A stretch of DNA of 64,000 nt from Candidatus Flexifilum affinis (GCA_016713325.1 JADJPJ010000084.1:62001-126000); one strand, 5' to 3'. Counted from the stretch's first letter, positions 7,988 to 17,041 are shown. Numbers and translations: made by a program. The notes: generated from the letters alone by a model not told the origin.

Positions 7988-9424
7988 TCACCGCCCGACC
8001 GCATACACGTCTGTCAGCGTGATTCCGTCATCGCTGAGGATCAGTTCACGCACCTGGTTGGTATGCCCGGTCCCGCGTGACTTCACGATCGTGAGCGCCC
8101 GGTTGCGTTCCCCGCCGCGCACCACGTAGGAGAGGTGAATCCAGGTATCCGCAATGGTAGACACCCGGATGCTGGTGCCTTCTGCTTCGGCATCGGAGCC
8201 TTCCAACAGGCTGGTGCACACCACCGTGATGCCCTCCGATTTTGCCAGCCGCAGCAGCCACAGCCCCATACGCTCCGCCATAAACGGTTCGCCGGTTTTG
8301 ACAAACGCCGACAGCGGATCGATCACCAGGCAGGCAGGCTTGAATTCATACAGGAGGTCCCGGACGGCGATCAGGTGCTTTACTGAATTGGTGGCAATCG
8401 TGTCGCCGGAATACAGCCGCAGCAAGCCCGCATCAATGTGTGGCTGCAGGTTCACGCCCACCGACCGCAGGTTGCGGACAATTTCGCTGCCCCCTTCGTC
8501 AAAGCCGACATAGAGCGCGCGCTCGCCACGCTGACATGCCGCTTCGCTGAAGGCGCCGGACAGGGTTGATTTGGATGTGCCGGGCGCGCCCGTGATCAGC
8601 ACGCTGTTGCCCCGATAGTATCCGCCGTTGAGCATGGTGTCGAGGCGCGCAACGCCGCTCGAGACCCGCTCCAGGAGCGCCACCGGTTCCGGGCTTGACG
8701 GGCTGATCCCCACGATGTCGATGCCGGTCTGCCCGATATCCATGGGGAATTCATTCGGAGCAAAGGCCGAGCCGCGATACTTCAGAACACGAACCTCGCG
8801 GATGGCCACCTGTTCGTAGACGCGCTGATGAAGCTGCACGACGCAGTCGGATGCAAACTGGAGAAACTCATACGGAAAAATACGTTCATGCAGGATGCGG
8901 CTGGTAATGATGCCGCTGAGACCGCTGGTTTGCAGCCAGTCCAGCACGCGGTACACCTCCTGGCGTTCGGCGACCGGATCGTTGAGCAGATTCAGCAGGA
9001 CATCCAGGGAATCGAAGACGATGCGCCTGGCGCCCAATTCAGCGACTTTGGCTTGAAGCGTGGCGAGCATCCCGATCAGGTCGAAATCACCCGTCTGGAT
9101 CATGTCGGGCGACAGGCGGGCATTCAGGAAAAATAGTTTCTCTCGCTCCAGAGCGAGCAAATCCCAGCCAAAGGTCGCCGCGTTCTCGATAAGCTGCTGT
9201 GACTGCTCTTCAAAAGCGACAAATATCCCCGGCTCGTCCCACTGGCTGGCCCCGTTGACCAGGGTTTGCAGCGCAAAGACGGTCTTGCCGCTGCCCGACT
9301 CGCCCACCACGAGCGTCACTCGCCGGCGCGGTAAGCCGCCGAACGTGATGGCGTCAAACCCCTCAATCCCGGTCGGCATCTTGTCGACAGCATTTGCCGG
9401 TTGAGGTGCGTTTCGAAGTGACAT
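7988..9424 (-). CDS. kaiC: KaiC-type tandem ATPase/autokinase
   Basis: 478 aa from the ATG at 9424 (GAGGAG 8 bases upstream; the GTG at 9433 is less likely). Two RecA-like domains: CI with Walker A GESGSGKT (41-48) and catalytic FEE (72-73), CII with GAPGTSKST (279-287) and FDE (308-310). In CII the segment VSTIADTWIHLSYV keeps adjacent Ser-Thr (about 422-423), aligning with the phosphorylated S431/T432 of Synechococcus KaiC. The protein ends at the A-loop position, and the C-terminal tail bound by KaiA is absent, which fits the lack of kaiA. First gene of the operon. Confidence 0.93.
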   Translation of the reverse strand: MSLRNAPQPANAVDKMPTGIEGFDAITFGGLPRRRVTLVVGESGSGKTVFALQTLVNGASQWDEPGIFVAFEEQSQQLIENAATFGWDLLALEREKLFFLNARLSPDMIQTGDFDLIGMLATLQAKVAELGARRIVFDSLDVLLNLLNDPVAERQEVYRVLDWLQTSGLSGIITSRILHERIFPYEFLQFASDCVVQLHQRVYEQVAIREVRVLKYRGSAFAPNEFPMDIGQTGIDIVGISPSSPEPVALLERVSSGVARLDTMLNGGYYRGNSVLITGAPGTSKSTLSGAFSEAACQRGERALYVGFDEGGSEIVRNLRSVGVNLQPHIDAGLLRLYSGDTIATNSVKHLIAVRDLLYEFKPACLVIDPLSAFVKTGEPFMAERMGLWLLRLAKSEGITVVCTSLLEGSDAEAEGTSIRVSTIADTWIHLSYVVRGGERNRALTIVKSRGTGHTNQVRELILSDDGITLTDVYAVGR

Positions 9425-9662
9425 TCGGTTCACTCCTCAATTGACCGCTAACTCCACTGTTTGCCAAAACACAAATGGAACACAGAAGGGTTATGCGAAG
9501 AGATACTCTGTCATAGTATAGCCTCGAATGGCTCACCGGATGTAATGCGCGATTTTACGCTGTGGCGGCCTGACCGCAGCGGGGTTTGCTGAATGCGGAC
9601 GCCTTGAGGATTTGCGGCAGGTCGCCGAGCGCGGCGGGGTGGACCGGCGAACTGGCCACCCT

Positions 9663-10114
9663 TCACGATCGATTCAGTCTGTACGTCCCTCGGTCAGTAC
9701 GGATTAAGTCGTCGTAGGTGGTTCCGTGATTCGCGGGAGCATTGGCGCACATGAGTGATGTGATGTGTGTTCTGATTGTACTCTCGGCGTACTTGGTTCC
9801 CGCCGCCTTCATGCGATGCAGTACATCGCTCACTGAGAATTCTTCGCGTCCTGTTTCTGCGATAATCGCTTGAACTGTGTTGAGAATCTCATCACGACAG
9901 GTCCCTGGGTACGGTTCCGTCCTTCGGGCATGTGCTCAAGCCGCCGGAGTTGGTCACGCCTCTCCTGGATATAGACGTACAGCGCTTCGAGTTCATCGGC
10001 CGATAGCGTCTTGACGACTTTCGCATTAAATCCGCCAATGTCACCGCTCGTCCTCCTTGTTGCCCGCGCCCTTACTTCGGCGACATGGATTGACCCTATC
10101 CTGCCGAATGCCAA
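9663..10114 (-). pseudogene. DUF7669-like protein, frameshifted
   Basis: In the frame ending at a TGA at 9663-9665, residues from about 9902 down read DEILNTVQAIIAETGREEF, SVSDVLHRMKAAGTKYAEST, IRTHITSLMCANAPANHGTT and YDDLIRTDRGTYRL. I recognise this from memory as a DUF7669-type domain, often tied to restriction and other defence genes. The upstream part (KTLSADELEALYVYIQERRD, 9905-10050) is in another frame, so one indel near 9900-9910 splits the gene. The domain is missed by simple ORF calls because it lacks an early start codon. The start is unknown; motif M2 overlaps the 5' end. Confidence 0.6.
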
Positions 10115-10117
10115 ACT
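10071..10117 (+). repeat. Dispersed motif, copy M2
   Basis: ACTTCGGCGACAT, then GGATTGACCCTATCC, then TGCCGAATGCCAAACTCC. Same orientation as M1 (3001) and M3 (14446). M2 and M3 lie at the two ends of the low-GC decayed island. Confidence 0.6.
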
Positions 10118-10423
10118 CCAGGCTGGCTTTCTTCACGATCGTTCCGCAAACGGGCTGGTTTAACCTTAACATCGGATCCTGTTTGAGCGCAGTCAGCCTG
10201 GAGTTACTTCGCAGAGCATTCCATAGATATCTGCCCAATCGTCATCAAGCCAACTTTGGATGCGCGTCATCTCTTTGAACAGTGAGAATCCAAGTTGTAG
10301 GCTATATGAATCGAAAAGTTCAGCCCAATCCTCTAGCGCTCGTTCCCATTCCTAAAAAGCGATGGTTCATAATCTCGCATAGCCTGGGCGATGTTTCCTA
10401 CTCTAATCTGCGCGCTTATCCAT

Positions 10424-11383
10424 TCATATTGCACAGGTTCCCATTGGCCGTAGCTTTTCTCTCTGAACAATCGCGTTTGCAGCGTCAAACATCTCGCGGG
10501 CCTTGTCTGTCATGCCTTTGGCCAATAACTCTGATGCATAGAGTCCCAGGGCTCGAGCATGCCCGATCCCACTGCTTGGTTTTTCGACAACCCAGTTGTT
10601 CGAGGCTAAGCGTGAGGTGCGATAGAAGCTCCAAATCAGGTGGTTCCATGCATCGTCCGTATTTGCATTTCGAGCTAGTTCGATAGCACGTTCATAGATC
10701 TCTTCTGCGTCATCAACTTGCTCTTCCTCCAACATTGATTCTGCAATACGACATGATGCAGCGACCGGGCTATCTGAGACTATCAAGTCAATGATTTGCA
10801 TTGCCCTCTCGTGGTCCCTTAGGGTCGTCAACGCGTGAACAATCGCTACCAATTTCCAATCACGAGCGAGAGCATCAGCTGAGTTGATTTGTTCGATAGC
10901 CGCATCGACCTTCTGGGCATAGACTAGCAGCGCAAGGTATGCTTCATCTGTCTGTACTGAGCTATCATGAAGTTCAGAATAGGCGAGTTGAACCTTGTGT
11001 AGCAGATCTTCAGCGCGCTCTGGTCTTTCCAACGCAAGGTACAGGATAGCCGTCTCGGTAAGGATCTCGATAGATTCCCCAGGCGAAGTGCTGGCAGTCT
11101 CGAGTTCAGCTAATTCATTCTCTATTGTAGACATGAGCTCTGCGAACTCAACTTCTCTTTCTTGGGCTCTCAACGTTATGGCTAGACGAGCGAGACTTCT
11201 ACCGCGGTAAGGCAAATATGTGAGCTTGTTGGCTACCGTGTGTGCGGCGACAAATTGCCCGTAGTTTAGAAGCAAGCGAAATGCACTCAGATACTTATTG
11301 GAGTATTCTAGTTTCTGCGTCGCTCGAATCGGACTTTGTAGATGCTGTTCCAACCAACCTTGTTGCGTATTCTGCATAACCAT
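10424..11383 (-). CDS. Fragment of the STAND ATPase: C-terminal helical repeats
   Basis: Longest open piece at the C-terminal end, 319 codons of TPR-like helix pairs (for example RPERAEDLLHKVQLAYSEL and VDDAEEIYERAIELARNAN). The start here is not a true gene start: bases 11384-11610 encode more repeats in other frames (DSPYELAKHGYAEYAT). The last residues of this ORF are out of frame, and the native sequence continues to 10194. Confidence 0.6.
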   Translation of the reverse strand: MVMQNTQQGWLEQHLQSPIRATQKLEYSNKYLSAFRLLLNYGQFVAAHTVANKLTYLPYRGRSLARLAITLRAQEREVEFAELMSTIENELAELETASTSPGESIEILTETAILYLALERPERAEDLLHKVQLAYSELHDSSVQTDEAYLALLVYAQKVDAAIEQINSADALARDWKLVAIVHALTTLRDHERAMQIIDLIVSDSPVAASCRIAESMLEEEQVDDAEEIYERAIELARNANTDDAWNHLIWSFYRTSRLASNNWVVEKPSSGIGHARALGLYASELLAKGMTDKAREMFDAANAIVQREKLRPMGTCAI

Positions 11384-11611
11384 GCTTAGCTAGCTCATAG
11401 GGAGAGTCTGCGAGATACATGATCCCGAATGTCTGGATCTGTGATCTCCTTGAACAACTTCAATGCATCGGGCATCATCTCCCAAATGAGCCAAATGCAG
11501 ACATATCTCCTTCACTGCACTTTCCTGCCAGTAGACAAGAGCGGAAATAGCTCAAGGCCTGAACAGCACCTAGGAGTTGTTGCGTTTCGAGAAGTTTCCT
11601 CACCGTCGTGT

Positions 11612-12649
11612 TTAGACCGGTTTCTCCATCAACTCCGCCATTGGCTCTGCACGTGGAATTGCGAGATCAAGGCTTCGTGTCGCCTCTTCTTCTCTCTGAT
11701 ATTTGTGGCATTGCGCAGCAATTTCACCAAGGGCGACAACTTTGTGGAATACATTCTCTATTTCTAATGCTGCTCTCAAGGCATATTCATAGCTCTCGAT
11801 ATCCACAAGTCTCGATATCACGAAGGCATTTGTGTATAGGTTGTTTTCGTGTCGTAAGCTAAAAATGCTCCTGACAGCTTGCTCGTATTCGTGTTTGTAA
11901 CCCATCAGTTCGTATGCATTTATCAAGGTCTCGACATATGCTCTGCTGTCCGCGGAGCCGTTTATCCTCGTAAGCAATCGCTGATACACCTGTTGAAGCA
12001 GGTCGGCGTCATCCAATTTCTTTACGCGGGTGAGCACCGCAAATACGGAGCTAACGTGATCGTATTTGGTTAAGCCTTTATCCAATTCCGCTATGGCATC
12101 ACTGATTAGCCTATGGGATGTGGATACCGATTCGTGGCGGGCCCATCTCCACGCCAAATCTGCAAGACTTGTTGCTCTATCCTCAGGGAAAGGAATTGCG
12201 TTTATCTGCTGTCGTAACCGCTCAAGAGTAAAAGGTGGTTCTTGGTTCTTCTCCCGAAAAGCGTCCTGAACAGCCAATAGCGCTTGTACTCGACTATTCG
12301 GATCCGGTTGGAGGTATGCCAATCGAACGGCCTCATTTTCTCGATTGAGCCAGACCAGGGCCTTCAGTTCCTCATCGCCTATTCTCTCAATCTTGTGTTG
12401 AGATACCCAACTAGCAACTTTCAATAACACGAGGGTTGTTATCTGTTCAGCTGTCTGAAGAGGATCCTTGAATCTCGCGATAGCAGCGTCGACGTCACTG
12501 CCAAAGCTCCTATTGATACTTGAGTTGCTCAACTTTGTGAGCATCCACTGTGGAGAGTTGAGCAACAAACTGAATAGCTCGGCTTCCAAACCAGCTTCAA
12601 TCAAGTGGTAACTCAGATACTCAAATAAATACCCGTCATTTTGGTCCAT
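11612..12649 (-). CDS. Fragment of the STAND ATPase: ARM/TPR-type repeats
   Basis: 346 codons. It opens with DQNDGYLFEYLSYHLIEAG, the helical segment that follows the winged-helix domain in bacterial NB-ARC proteins, and continues as degenerate helical repeats. The upstream piece (CAGVDQW) overlaps in another frame near 12650, so the junction is a frameshift rather than a gene boundary. Confidence 0.6.
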   Translation of the reverse strand: MDQNDGYLFEYLSYHLIEAGLEAELFSLLLNSPQWMLTKLSNSSINRSFGSDVDAAIARFKDPLQTAEQITTLVLLKVASWVSQHKIERIGDEELKALVWLNRENEAVRLAYLQPDPNSRVQALLAVQDAFREKNQEPPFTLERLRQQINAIPFPEDRATSLADLAWRWARHESVSTSHRLISDAIAELDKGLTKYDHVSSVFAVLTRVKKLDDADLLQQVYQRLLTRINGSADSRAYVETLINAYELMGYKHEYEQAVRSIFSLRHENNLYTNAFVISRLVDIESYEYALRAALEIENVFHKVVALGEIAAQCHKYQREEEATRSLDLAIPRAEPMAELMEKPV

Positions 12650-13048
12650 TGGTCCACCCCCGCACACAGTTCACGATATGCATCGATAAGCTCTTTATGC
12701 ATTGTGGTTGAGTTGATTTCCTGCATCTGAACTAGGAAGTCGTGATGTAGTGTGTGGAGCGAGAATAGCCTTTTGCCCAGGAAATCATGGACCTGCAAAA
12801 AGCTCTCTTCGAAGCAGAGAAAGTGTCTGTTTTGCTGTGACGCGATCAAATCCTGCGTTTCGCCATAACAAGAGCAGGAGTTCTTCGGGGATCTGAATAT
12901 TCGGTGGGAAGACAGTGAGTTTCTTGTATAGTGACAGCGCTTGTGGAAATGTGTCGCTAATCTTGTCTAGGCTATTCTGGATTGCTGAAAAAACGCTTCT
13001 ATGTGGAAAGTAGGAATTTCCCTTGCAACACTCAGAAACTGCGCATCA

Positions 13049-13291
13049 TCAAACGTAGCAAGAACTTCTTCCCCAGGTGAGTCCGTCGCTGAGCATTGCG
13101 CCAGCAACTACCAACCCGAAAGGCAGGTATCCGCAACGCTCACAGAGACGACGGCCAATCTCAGGCAATTCTGCTGTTTCTTGTCCAGTAAAATTGCCAA
13201 GTAGTCTTGTAGCTTCAACCTCACTTAGGGGGCCAACTTCATGCTCCCGTGCGTTGATCAGCTGTAGCATTTCACCACGCTGCGTTGTCAA
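13049..13291 (-). CDS. Fragment of the STAND ATPase: end of NB-ARC domain
   Basis: Contains EVEATRLLGNFTG and CGYLPFGLVVAGAML, the conserved helical part after the nucleotide site that carries the GLPL-type motif. It overlaps the preceding fragment by 4 bases in a different frame. Confidence 0.55.
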   Translation of the reverse strand: MTTQRGEMLQLINAREHEVGPLSEVEATRLLGNFTGQETAELPEIGRRLCERCGYLPFGLVVAGAMLSDGLTWGRSSCYV

Positions 13292-13872
13292 AAGAAGTGC
13301 TGAATTGAGGAAATTACATTCCTAAATACCTCTAGCTGGTATTGATCCCAAACATCATCAAGAACGATTAGGTAAGCTCTGTCTTGAAGTGCCTGGCGTA
13401 GAGCGGCCTGGATTTCTTCTATTTCCGAACCAGATTTAGGGTCTTCTTCAACCGCAACAAGTGCGGTCATAAGCTTAGAGGTCAGATTAATAGTCTCCGA
13501 TCCCAAGGAAACCCAGATCACACCGTTTTCAAAGCGCTCCTTGATAAGTTGTGATTGAGTAACTACATAGGCCTCAGTGGATTTGCCTGACCCACTCATT
13601 CCTGTTAAGGCTACAAGCTGTTCCCCCAACAGAAGAGACGAGATGATTGCGTCAGTTACATCTGGCCTATCTACAAGAAACTCAGATGCCTGATACGGAA
13701 TACTCTCTATCCGACGCACTCGCTGCGTGGGGTGTCTATCTAAAATCAGATAATTCAAAGAACGCAAAATCTCGTCAGGTGCAGTGTGCGTCTCCGAATG
13801 TTGCTCCTCAGCTCTTAGTAGAAACTCTCGGAAACTGTGATCAACTTCCTCTAAGGGCGATGAGGCTTTCAT
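13288..13872 (-). CDS. Fragment of the STAND ATPase: N-terminus and P-loop
   Basis: About 194 codons. A short N-terminal region ends in a linker (VDRPDVTDAIISSLLLGEQL) and the P-loop GMSGSGKST; Walker B is YLIVLDDVWDQ. The ATG at 13872 follows the stop of the small upstream gene (13875-13877) within 3 bases, so the two were co-translated. Confidence 0.65.
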   Translation of the reverse strand: MKASSPLEEVDHSFREFLLRAEEQHSETHTAPDEILRSLNYLILDRHPTQRVRRIESIPYQASEFLVDRPDVTDAIISSLLLGEQLVALTGMSGSGKSTEAYVVTQSQLIKERFENGVIWVSLGSETINLTSKLMTALVAVEEDPKSGSEIEEIQAALRQALQDRAYLIVLDDVWDQYQLEVFRNVISSIQHFF

Positions 13873-13874
13873 AT

Positions 13875-14247
13875 TCACCGGTTAAGTTTTCGTACAACTC
13901 CCTCCAATTGATGAAGCGCAGCGTCTAGTTCTTGTTCCGAAAACTCGTTGTTAGCGACCCTGTCGATAATGGAAGGGACGAGGTTGGATGCAATGGAAGA
14001 GATAGTTACTAGAACCGGGTAAGTTATTGCTAGGCTAGGAGTTGTTGCGCATGTGTCGTTAGTGCAATAAGCGAAGAGTGAACCGCCATAAGTAACATAG
14101 AAAACACTTTATTTGCCCTCTTCTTGTCGTTGACAAAGTCTTTGATTCTCTGGATGGCCTGCATGACTCTATTGGGGTCGAAGTGGGTTGCGAACCGGTC
14201 GCAGTAGCTCTCCAGTGTCTATAGCTTGTTGCTTAGCTCGAAGTCAT
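13875..14247 (-). pseudogene. Small hydrophobic protein upstream of the STAND ATPase, degraded
   Basis: From ATG 14247 the frame reads MHDFELSNKL, an in-frame TAG, then TLESYCDRFATHFDPNRVMQ and AIQRIKDFVNDKKRANKVF. Two hydrophobic stretches follow (SMLLMAVHSSLIALTTHA and LAITYPVLVTISSIASNLVP, the second in a shifted frame). It ends EQELDAALHQLEGVVRKLNR-stop directly before the STAND gene start. I do not recognise the family. The position and two possible membrane helices fit a membrane partner or effector of the ATPase; that is inference. Confidence 0.5.
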
Positions 14248-14445
14248 GCATTAATGACCTAGGACATAGATGGTGAATGGGGTAATTGTTCCAAACAAAT
14301 CTATCCTATAGTATGGCTAGAACGCAGTTCGTCTGGTCAATGCCGTGGTCTGACTGAGGACTTGTACTTGGTACTGGCATGCGCCGCATGCAATCTGAGC
14401 TTCGGACGCGAAAAAGCACGCGGCGCCGCAGCCTAACCCGTAATC

Positions 14446-14492
14446 ACTTCGGCCCCATCCGGATCGCTCCATCCCGCCGAATGCCAAACTCC
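14446..14492 (+). repeat. Dispersed motif, copy M3
   Basis: ACTTCGGCCCCATCC, then GGATCGCTCCATCCCGCCG, then AATGCCAAACTCC. It lies at the far end of the decayed island from M2 and in the same orientation. The rest of 14248-14576 shows no gene I can support. Confidence 0.6.
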
Positions 14493-14576
14493 CCAATACG
14501 ATGCACTTGAACACGATTGACTACAGCCCATCCAGCTCCGCTCTCCGCAATCTGATTCTAGAAATCAGGAGGCCAG

Positions 14577-15296
14577 TTAGTTTTCGGCGCTTTTCACGTC
14601 TTTGGTAATGTCGCGCTGGAAGTCCCACGCCATGTAATCGAGGGTTAAAGGCAGGTCGAGTTCCAGCTTGCTAATGAACTGGACGCCTACTTTGATGTTG
14701 ACCGGACTGCAGTCCAGCAGATGCCCACCGTGCTGCAAGTCACTGGACAGGAAGTGCAGATGCAACCCCGGCACGTTCAGCGACGCCATATAGGTCGGCG
14801 TGAAAAATCCCACCAGTGTCCCCTCAATATCTTGAAAGTTGAACACAGGCTGATCCTTTGCCACCTCAACCAGCGGACGGTAGTGCTCCTGCTTGGGTAC
14901 AGAGCGTACCTTGACGTGGCGGAAGAAACCATCGATGCGCAGCGCGTAGAACATATTCTCTGAGGGCAGAAGCTTCATCAGCCAATCGAGGAAGCCCTTG
15001 TAGTCCATCTCACGGTCGGACTTGTCAAGCATGGGATTCCGGTAGAAGGTCACACAGGCAAAGGGTGTTTCGTGATCGCTGTCATCGACAACGGAAACAT
15101 GCCCGTCAGCCGTCACCTGATAGAAGACACCATCCATTAAGACCATTTCGCCATCGAGCTTATCGAACGTGCCTAGCCCAAAATCACCGTGCTTCTTCAC
15201 TTCGGTGAGGAGAATGTGTTCGCTGTAAATGCCCTCAACCAGCGCGTTGACGGGCGCGCACAGGTAGATGGTGCTGTGGTTCGGCGTTTGACTCAT
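14577..15296 (-). CDS. budA: Alpha-acetolactate decarboxylase
   Basis: 239 aa, the family's normal length. It converts acetolactate to acetoin with CO2 release (EC 4.1.1.5). The N-terminal STIYLCAPVNALVEGIY and KKHGDFGLGTFDKLDGEM are family hallmarks. GLHLHFLSSDLQHGGHLLD supplies the HxH and downstream His ligands of the catalytic zinc. The ATG at 15296 has AAGGAG 6 bases upstream. No acetolactate synthase gene is adjacent, so it may act as an overflow or branched-chain balancing enzyme with a synthase encoded elsewhere. Confidence 0.93.
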   Translation of the reverse strand: MSQTPNHSTIYLCAPVNALVEGIYSEHILLTEVKKHGDFGLGTFDKLDGEMVLMDGVFYQVTADGHVSVVDDSDHETPFACVTFYRNPMLDKSDREMDYKGFLDWLMKLLPSENMFYALRIDGFFRHVKVRSVPKQEHYRPLVEVAKDQPVFNFQDIEGTLVGFFTPTYMASLNVPGLHLHFLSSDLQHGGHLLDCSPVNIKVGVQFISKLELDLPLTLDYMAWDFQRDITKDVKSAEN

Positions 15297-15435
15297 GACG
15301 TTCTCCTTACTCGGCGGCGCTTATTTCGCGATGTGTTTCCTTAGTCGCCTGTGGTTCCAGATCTATTTGGGTTGCGGTGACCGGTCTTTTCTTCATCACC
15401 GACATTGATGAGTATGTTAAAACAAGAAAATGAAC

Positions 15436-16197
15436 CTAGCGTATGCCCATCCGTATGCCACCATCCAGCCGGATCACCTCTCCGTTGAGCATCGGGTTCT
15501 CGATGATCGCCTGCGCCAGTTGGGCGTACTCCTCCGGCCGGCCCAGGCGCGAGGGGAACGGCACCTGCTGCCCCAGCGAGACGCGCGCCGCTTCCGGCAG
15601 GGACGCCATCAGCGGCGTGTCGAAGATCCCCGGCGCGATCGTCACCACGCGGATGCCGTCGCGCGACAGGTCGCGGGCGATCGGCAGGGTCATGCCGACG
15701 ATGCCGCCCTTCGACGCGCTGTAGGCCGCCTGCCCGATCTGCCCGTCGAACGCCGCCACCGAGGCCGTGTTGACGATCACCCCGCGCTCGCCCTCCTCGT
15801 TCGGCTCGTTCTGCTGCATGGCCGCCGCCGCCAGCCGGATCACGTTGAAGGTGCCGATCAGGTTGATGCGGATGACCGTCTCGAATACCTCCAGCGGGTG
15901 CGGCCCCTCTTTGGTCACGGTGCGCATGGCCATGCCCACCCCGGCGCAGTTGACGACGATGTGCAGGCCGCCGAATCGGTCGCGCGCCGTCTCCACCGCC
16001 GTGCCCACCTGATGCGGGTTCGTCACGTCGGCGGGCACGGCCACCATGTTCAGCTCCTGGGCCACCTCGGCGACGCGCTCGGCATCGCGGTCGACCAGGA
16101 GGACGTTGGCCCCGGCCGCGGCGAGGCGGCGGGCGGTCGCGGCGCCCAATCCACTGGCGGCGCCGGTCACGAGGGCAGTGCTCTGGGAAATGTTCAT
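15436..16197 (-). CDS. Short-chain dehydrogenase, 3-hydroxyacyl-CoA dehydrogenase type II-like
   Basis: 253 aa. The Rossmann cofactor motif [12 protein letters not shown] is near residue 11, NCAGVG is present, the catalytic Ser is in [10 protein letters not shown], and YSASK is the Tyr/Lys pair. The insertion [20 protein letters not shown] and the end [13 protein letters not shown] resemble the HSD17B10/3-hydroxyacyl-CoA dehydrogenase type II group, which uses NAD in beta-oxidation. The start at 16197 has GGAGAGAG upstream; the longer ORF start at 16212 lacks support. Substrate assignment is tentative. Confidence 0.88.
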   Translation of the reverse strand: MNISQSTALVTGAASGLGAATARRLAAAGANVLLVDRDAERVAEVAQELNMVAVPADVTNPHQVGTAVETARDRFGGLHIVVNCAGVGMAMRTVTKEGPHPLEVFETVIRINLIGTFNVIRLAAAAMQQNEPNEEGERGVIVNTASVAAFDGQIGQAAYSASKGGIVGMTLPIARDLSRDGIRVVTIAPGIFDTPLMASLPEAARVSLGQQVPFPSRLGRPEEYAQLAQAIIENPMLNGEVIRLDGGIRMGIR

Positions 16198-16251
16198 GAT
16201 CTCTCTCCTCAATAAGTCAGTTGTTCAAAACAGAGATGTTGTCCCCTCCGT

Positions 16252-16330
16252 AGGGACGGCATGGGTCATCCGATGGATGGATCGACCAACCATGGCATCG
16301 ATCAACACGGACGAGGCCTGCCTCGTCCCT
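16252..16330 (+). repeat. Palindromic intergenic element with TAGGGAC ends
   Basis: Begins TAGGGACGG and ends CGTCCCT, with an inner palindrome GACGAGGCCTGCCTCGTC at 16310-16326. Related GTAGGGAC or GTCCCTAC pieces occur at 50774 and 43654. The remaining spacer between the dehydrogenase and the hypothetical gene has no coding sequence I can support. Confidence 0.5.
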
Positions 16331-16388
16331 GCCTGGTGTCACCCCTCGGCGCCGCTTCTTGGTGCGTGGGAGAAGCCAGGTGGTGACA

Positions 16389-17039
16389 CTATTCGCTTCG
16401 CTGGCCCATGCGCTCGAAGGAGAAGTCGAAGGCGATGAAGTAAGCTTCGTCGAGCAGCAGCAGCTTCGCCAGCCGGGATCGGCCATGCTCGTCCTGCGTG
16501 GCGAAGCTCACATCCTCGCTCAGCGACACGCCGATGCCGTGATGCGCCAGCACCCGCCCCATGCGTTCGGCCAGCGGCCTGGGCATGGTGCCGAGCAGCC
16601 CATAGCCGCGCTGGAGCAGATCGATCAGCGGCAGGGCGCGGTTGATGTCGTCGGCGTGGTCGACCAGATGCCGCCAGTTGAGGAAGGTGCTCACGTAGGC
16701 CTGCGAGATATCCAGCGCCAGCTCGTTCACGTCTTTGGCCGTCCCGTCGAAGTGGACGGCCACGCGCGGCGTGTTGTGATGATAGAGCAGCGGGTGGTCG
16801 GCGTTCTCGCACAGGCGGGCATGCTCGAACATGCCCAGGTGCACCCGATGCTCGATCACCCCCAGCGCGCGCACGGCGTACCCGCCTTTGGGACGCAGCC
16901 CGTTGGCCTCGGCGTCGTACTCAGCCGTCTCGACGATGGCGTGAATCTCGTTCGGCGCGCCGCCCATCTGGGTCAGCAGCAGCATGCCCAGGTCGGCCTC
17001 GCCGCTCAAATCGCTGAAAAACTGCTCACGCGCCGGCAT
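16389..17039 (-). CDS. Conserved-looking hypothetical protein
   Basis: 216 aa, no signal peptide or membrane segment; I do not recognise the family. Visible features are many His and Asp residues (YHHNTPRVAVHFDGTAKDVN, WRHLVDHADDINRALP, LAHHGIGVSLSEDVSF) and a globular composition. The ATG at 17039 lies 2 bases after the stop of the upstream phosphoesterase, so the two are translationally coupled and probably work together. A metal-dependent enzyme or a partner of the phosphoesterase is possible but unproven. Confidence 0.75.
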   Translation of the reverse strand: MPAREQFFSDLSGEADLGMLLLTQMGGAPNEIHAIVETAEYDAEANGLRPKGGYAVRALGVIEHRVHLGMFEHARLCENADHPLLYHHNTPRVAVHFDGTAKDVNELALDISQAYVSTFLNWRHLVDHADDINRALPLIDLLQRGYGLLGTMPRPLAERMGRVLAHHGIGVSLSEDVSFATQDEHGRSRLAKLLLLDEAYFIAFDFSFERMGQRSE

Positions 17040-17041
17040 AA

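Larger units (their letters stand above)
10194..13872 (-). pseudogene. STAND (NB-ARC type) ATPase with helical repeats, multiply frameshifted
   Basis: Pieces of one gene of about 1,200 codons can be followed through many frame changes. The N-terminus (ATG 13872) leads to a P-loop GMSGSGKST and Walker B YLIVLDDVWD. GLPP-like CGYLPFGLVVAGAML follows near 13110, then a winged-helix part (ALSLYKKLTVFPPNIQIPEE) near 12900, GYLFEYLSYHLIEAGLEAEL near 12640, and TPR-like helices to WLDDDWADIYGMLCEVTPG-stop at 10194. Frame shifts lie near 13290, 13050, 12850-13050, 12660, 11610, 11384-11610, 10430 and 10330. Intact relatives are regulators or antiphage/suicide sensors. Base composition is lower in GC than its neighbours, suggesting acquisition by transfer and decay. 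Confidence 0.8.

Noticed and set aside
10041..10238. 65-codon minus-strand open frame
   Set aside because: It mixes the end of the STAND gene region and motif M2; no start site or domain supports it.
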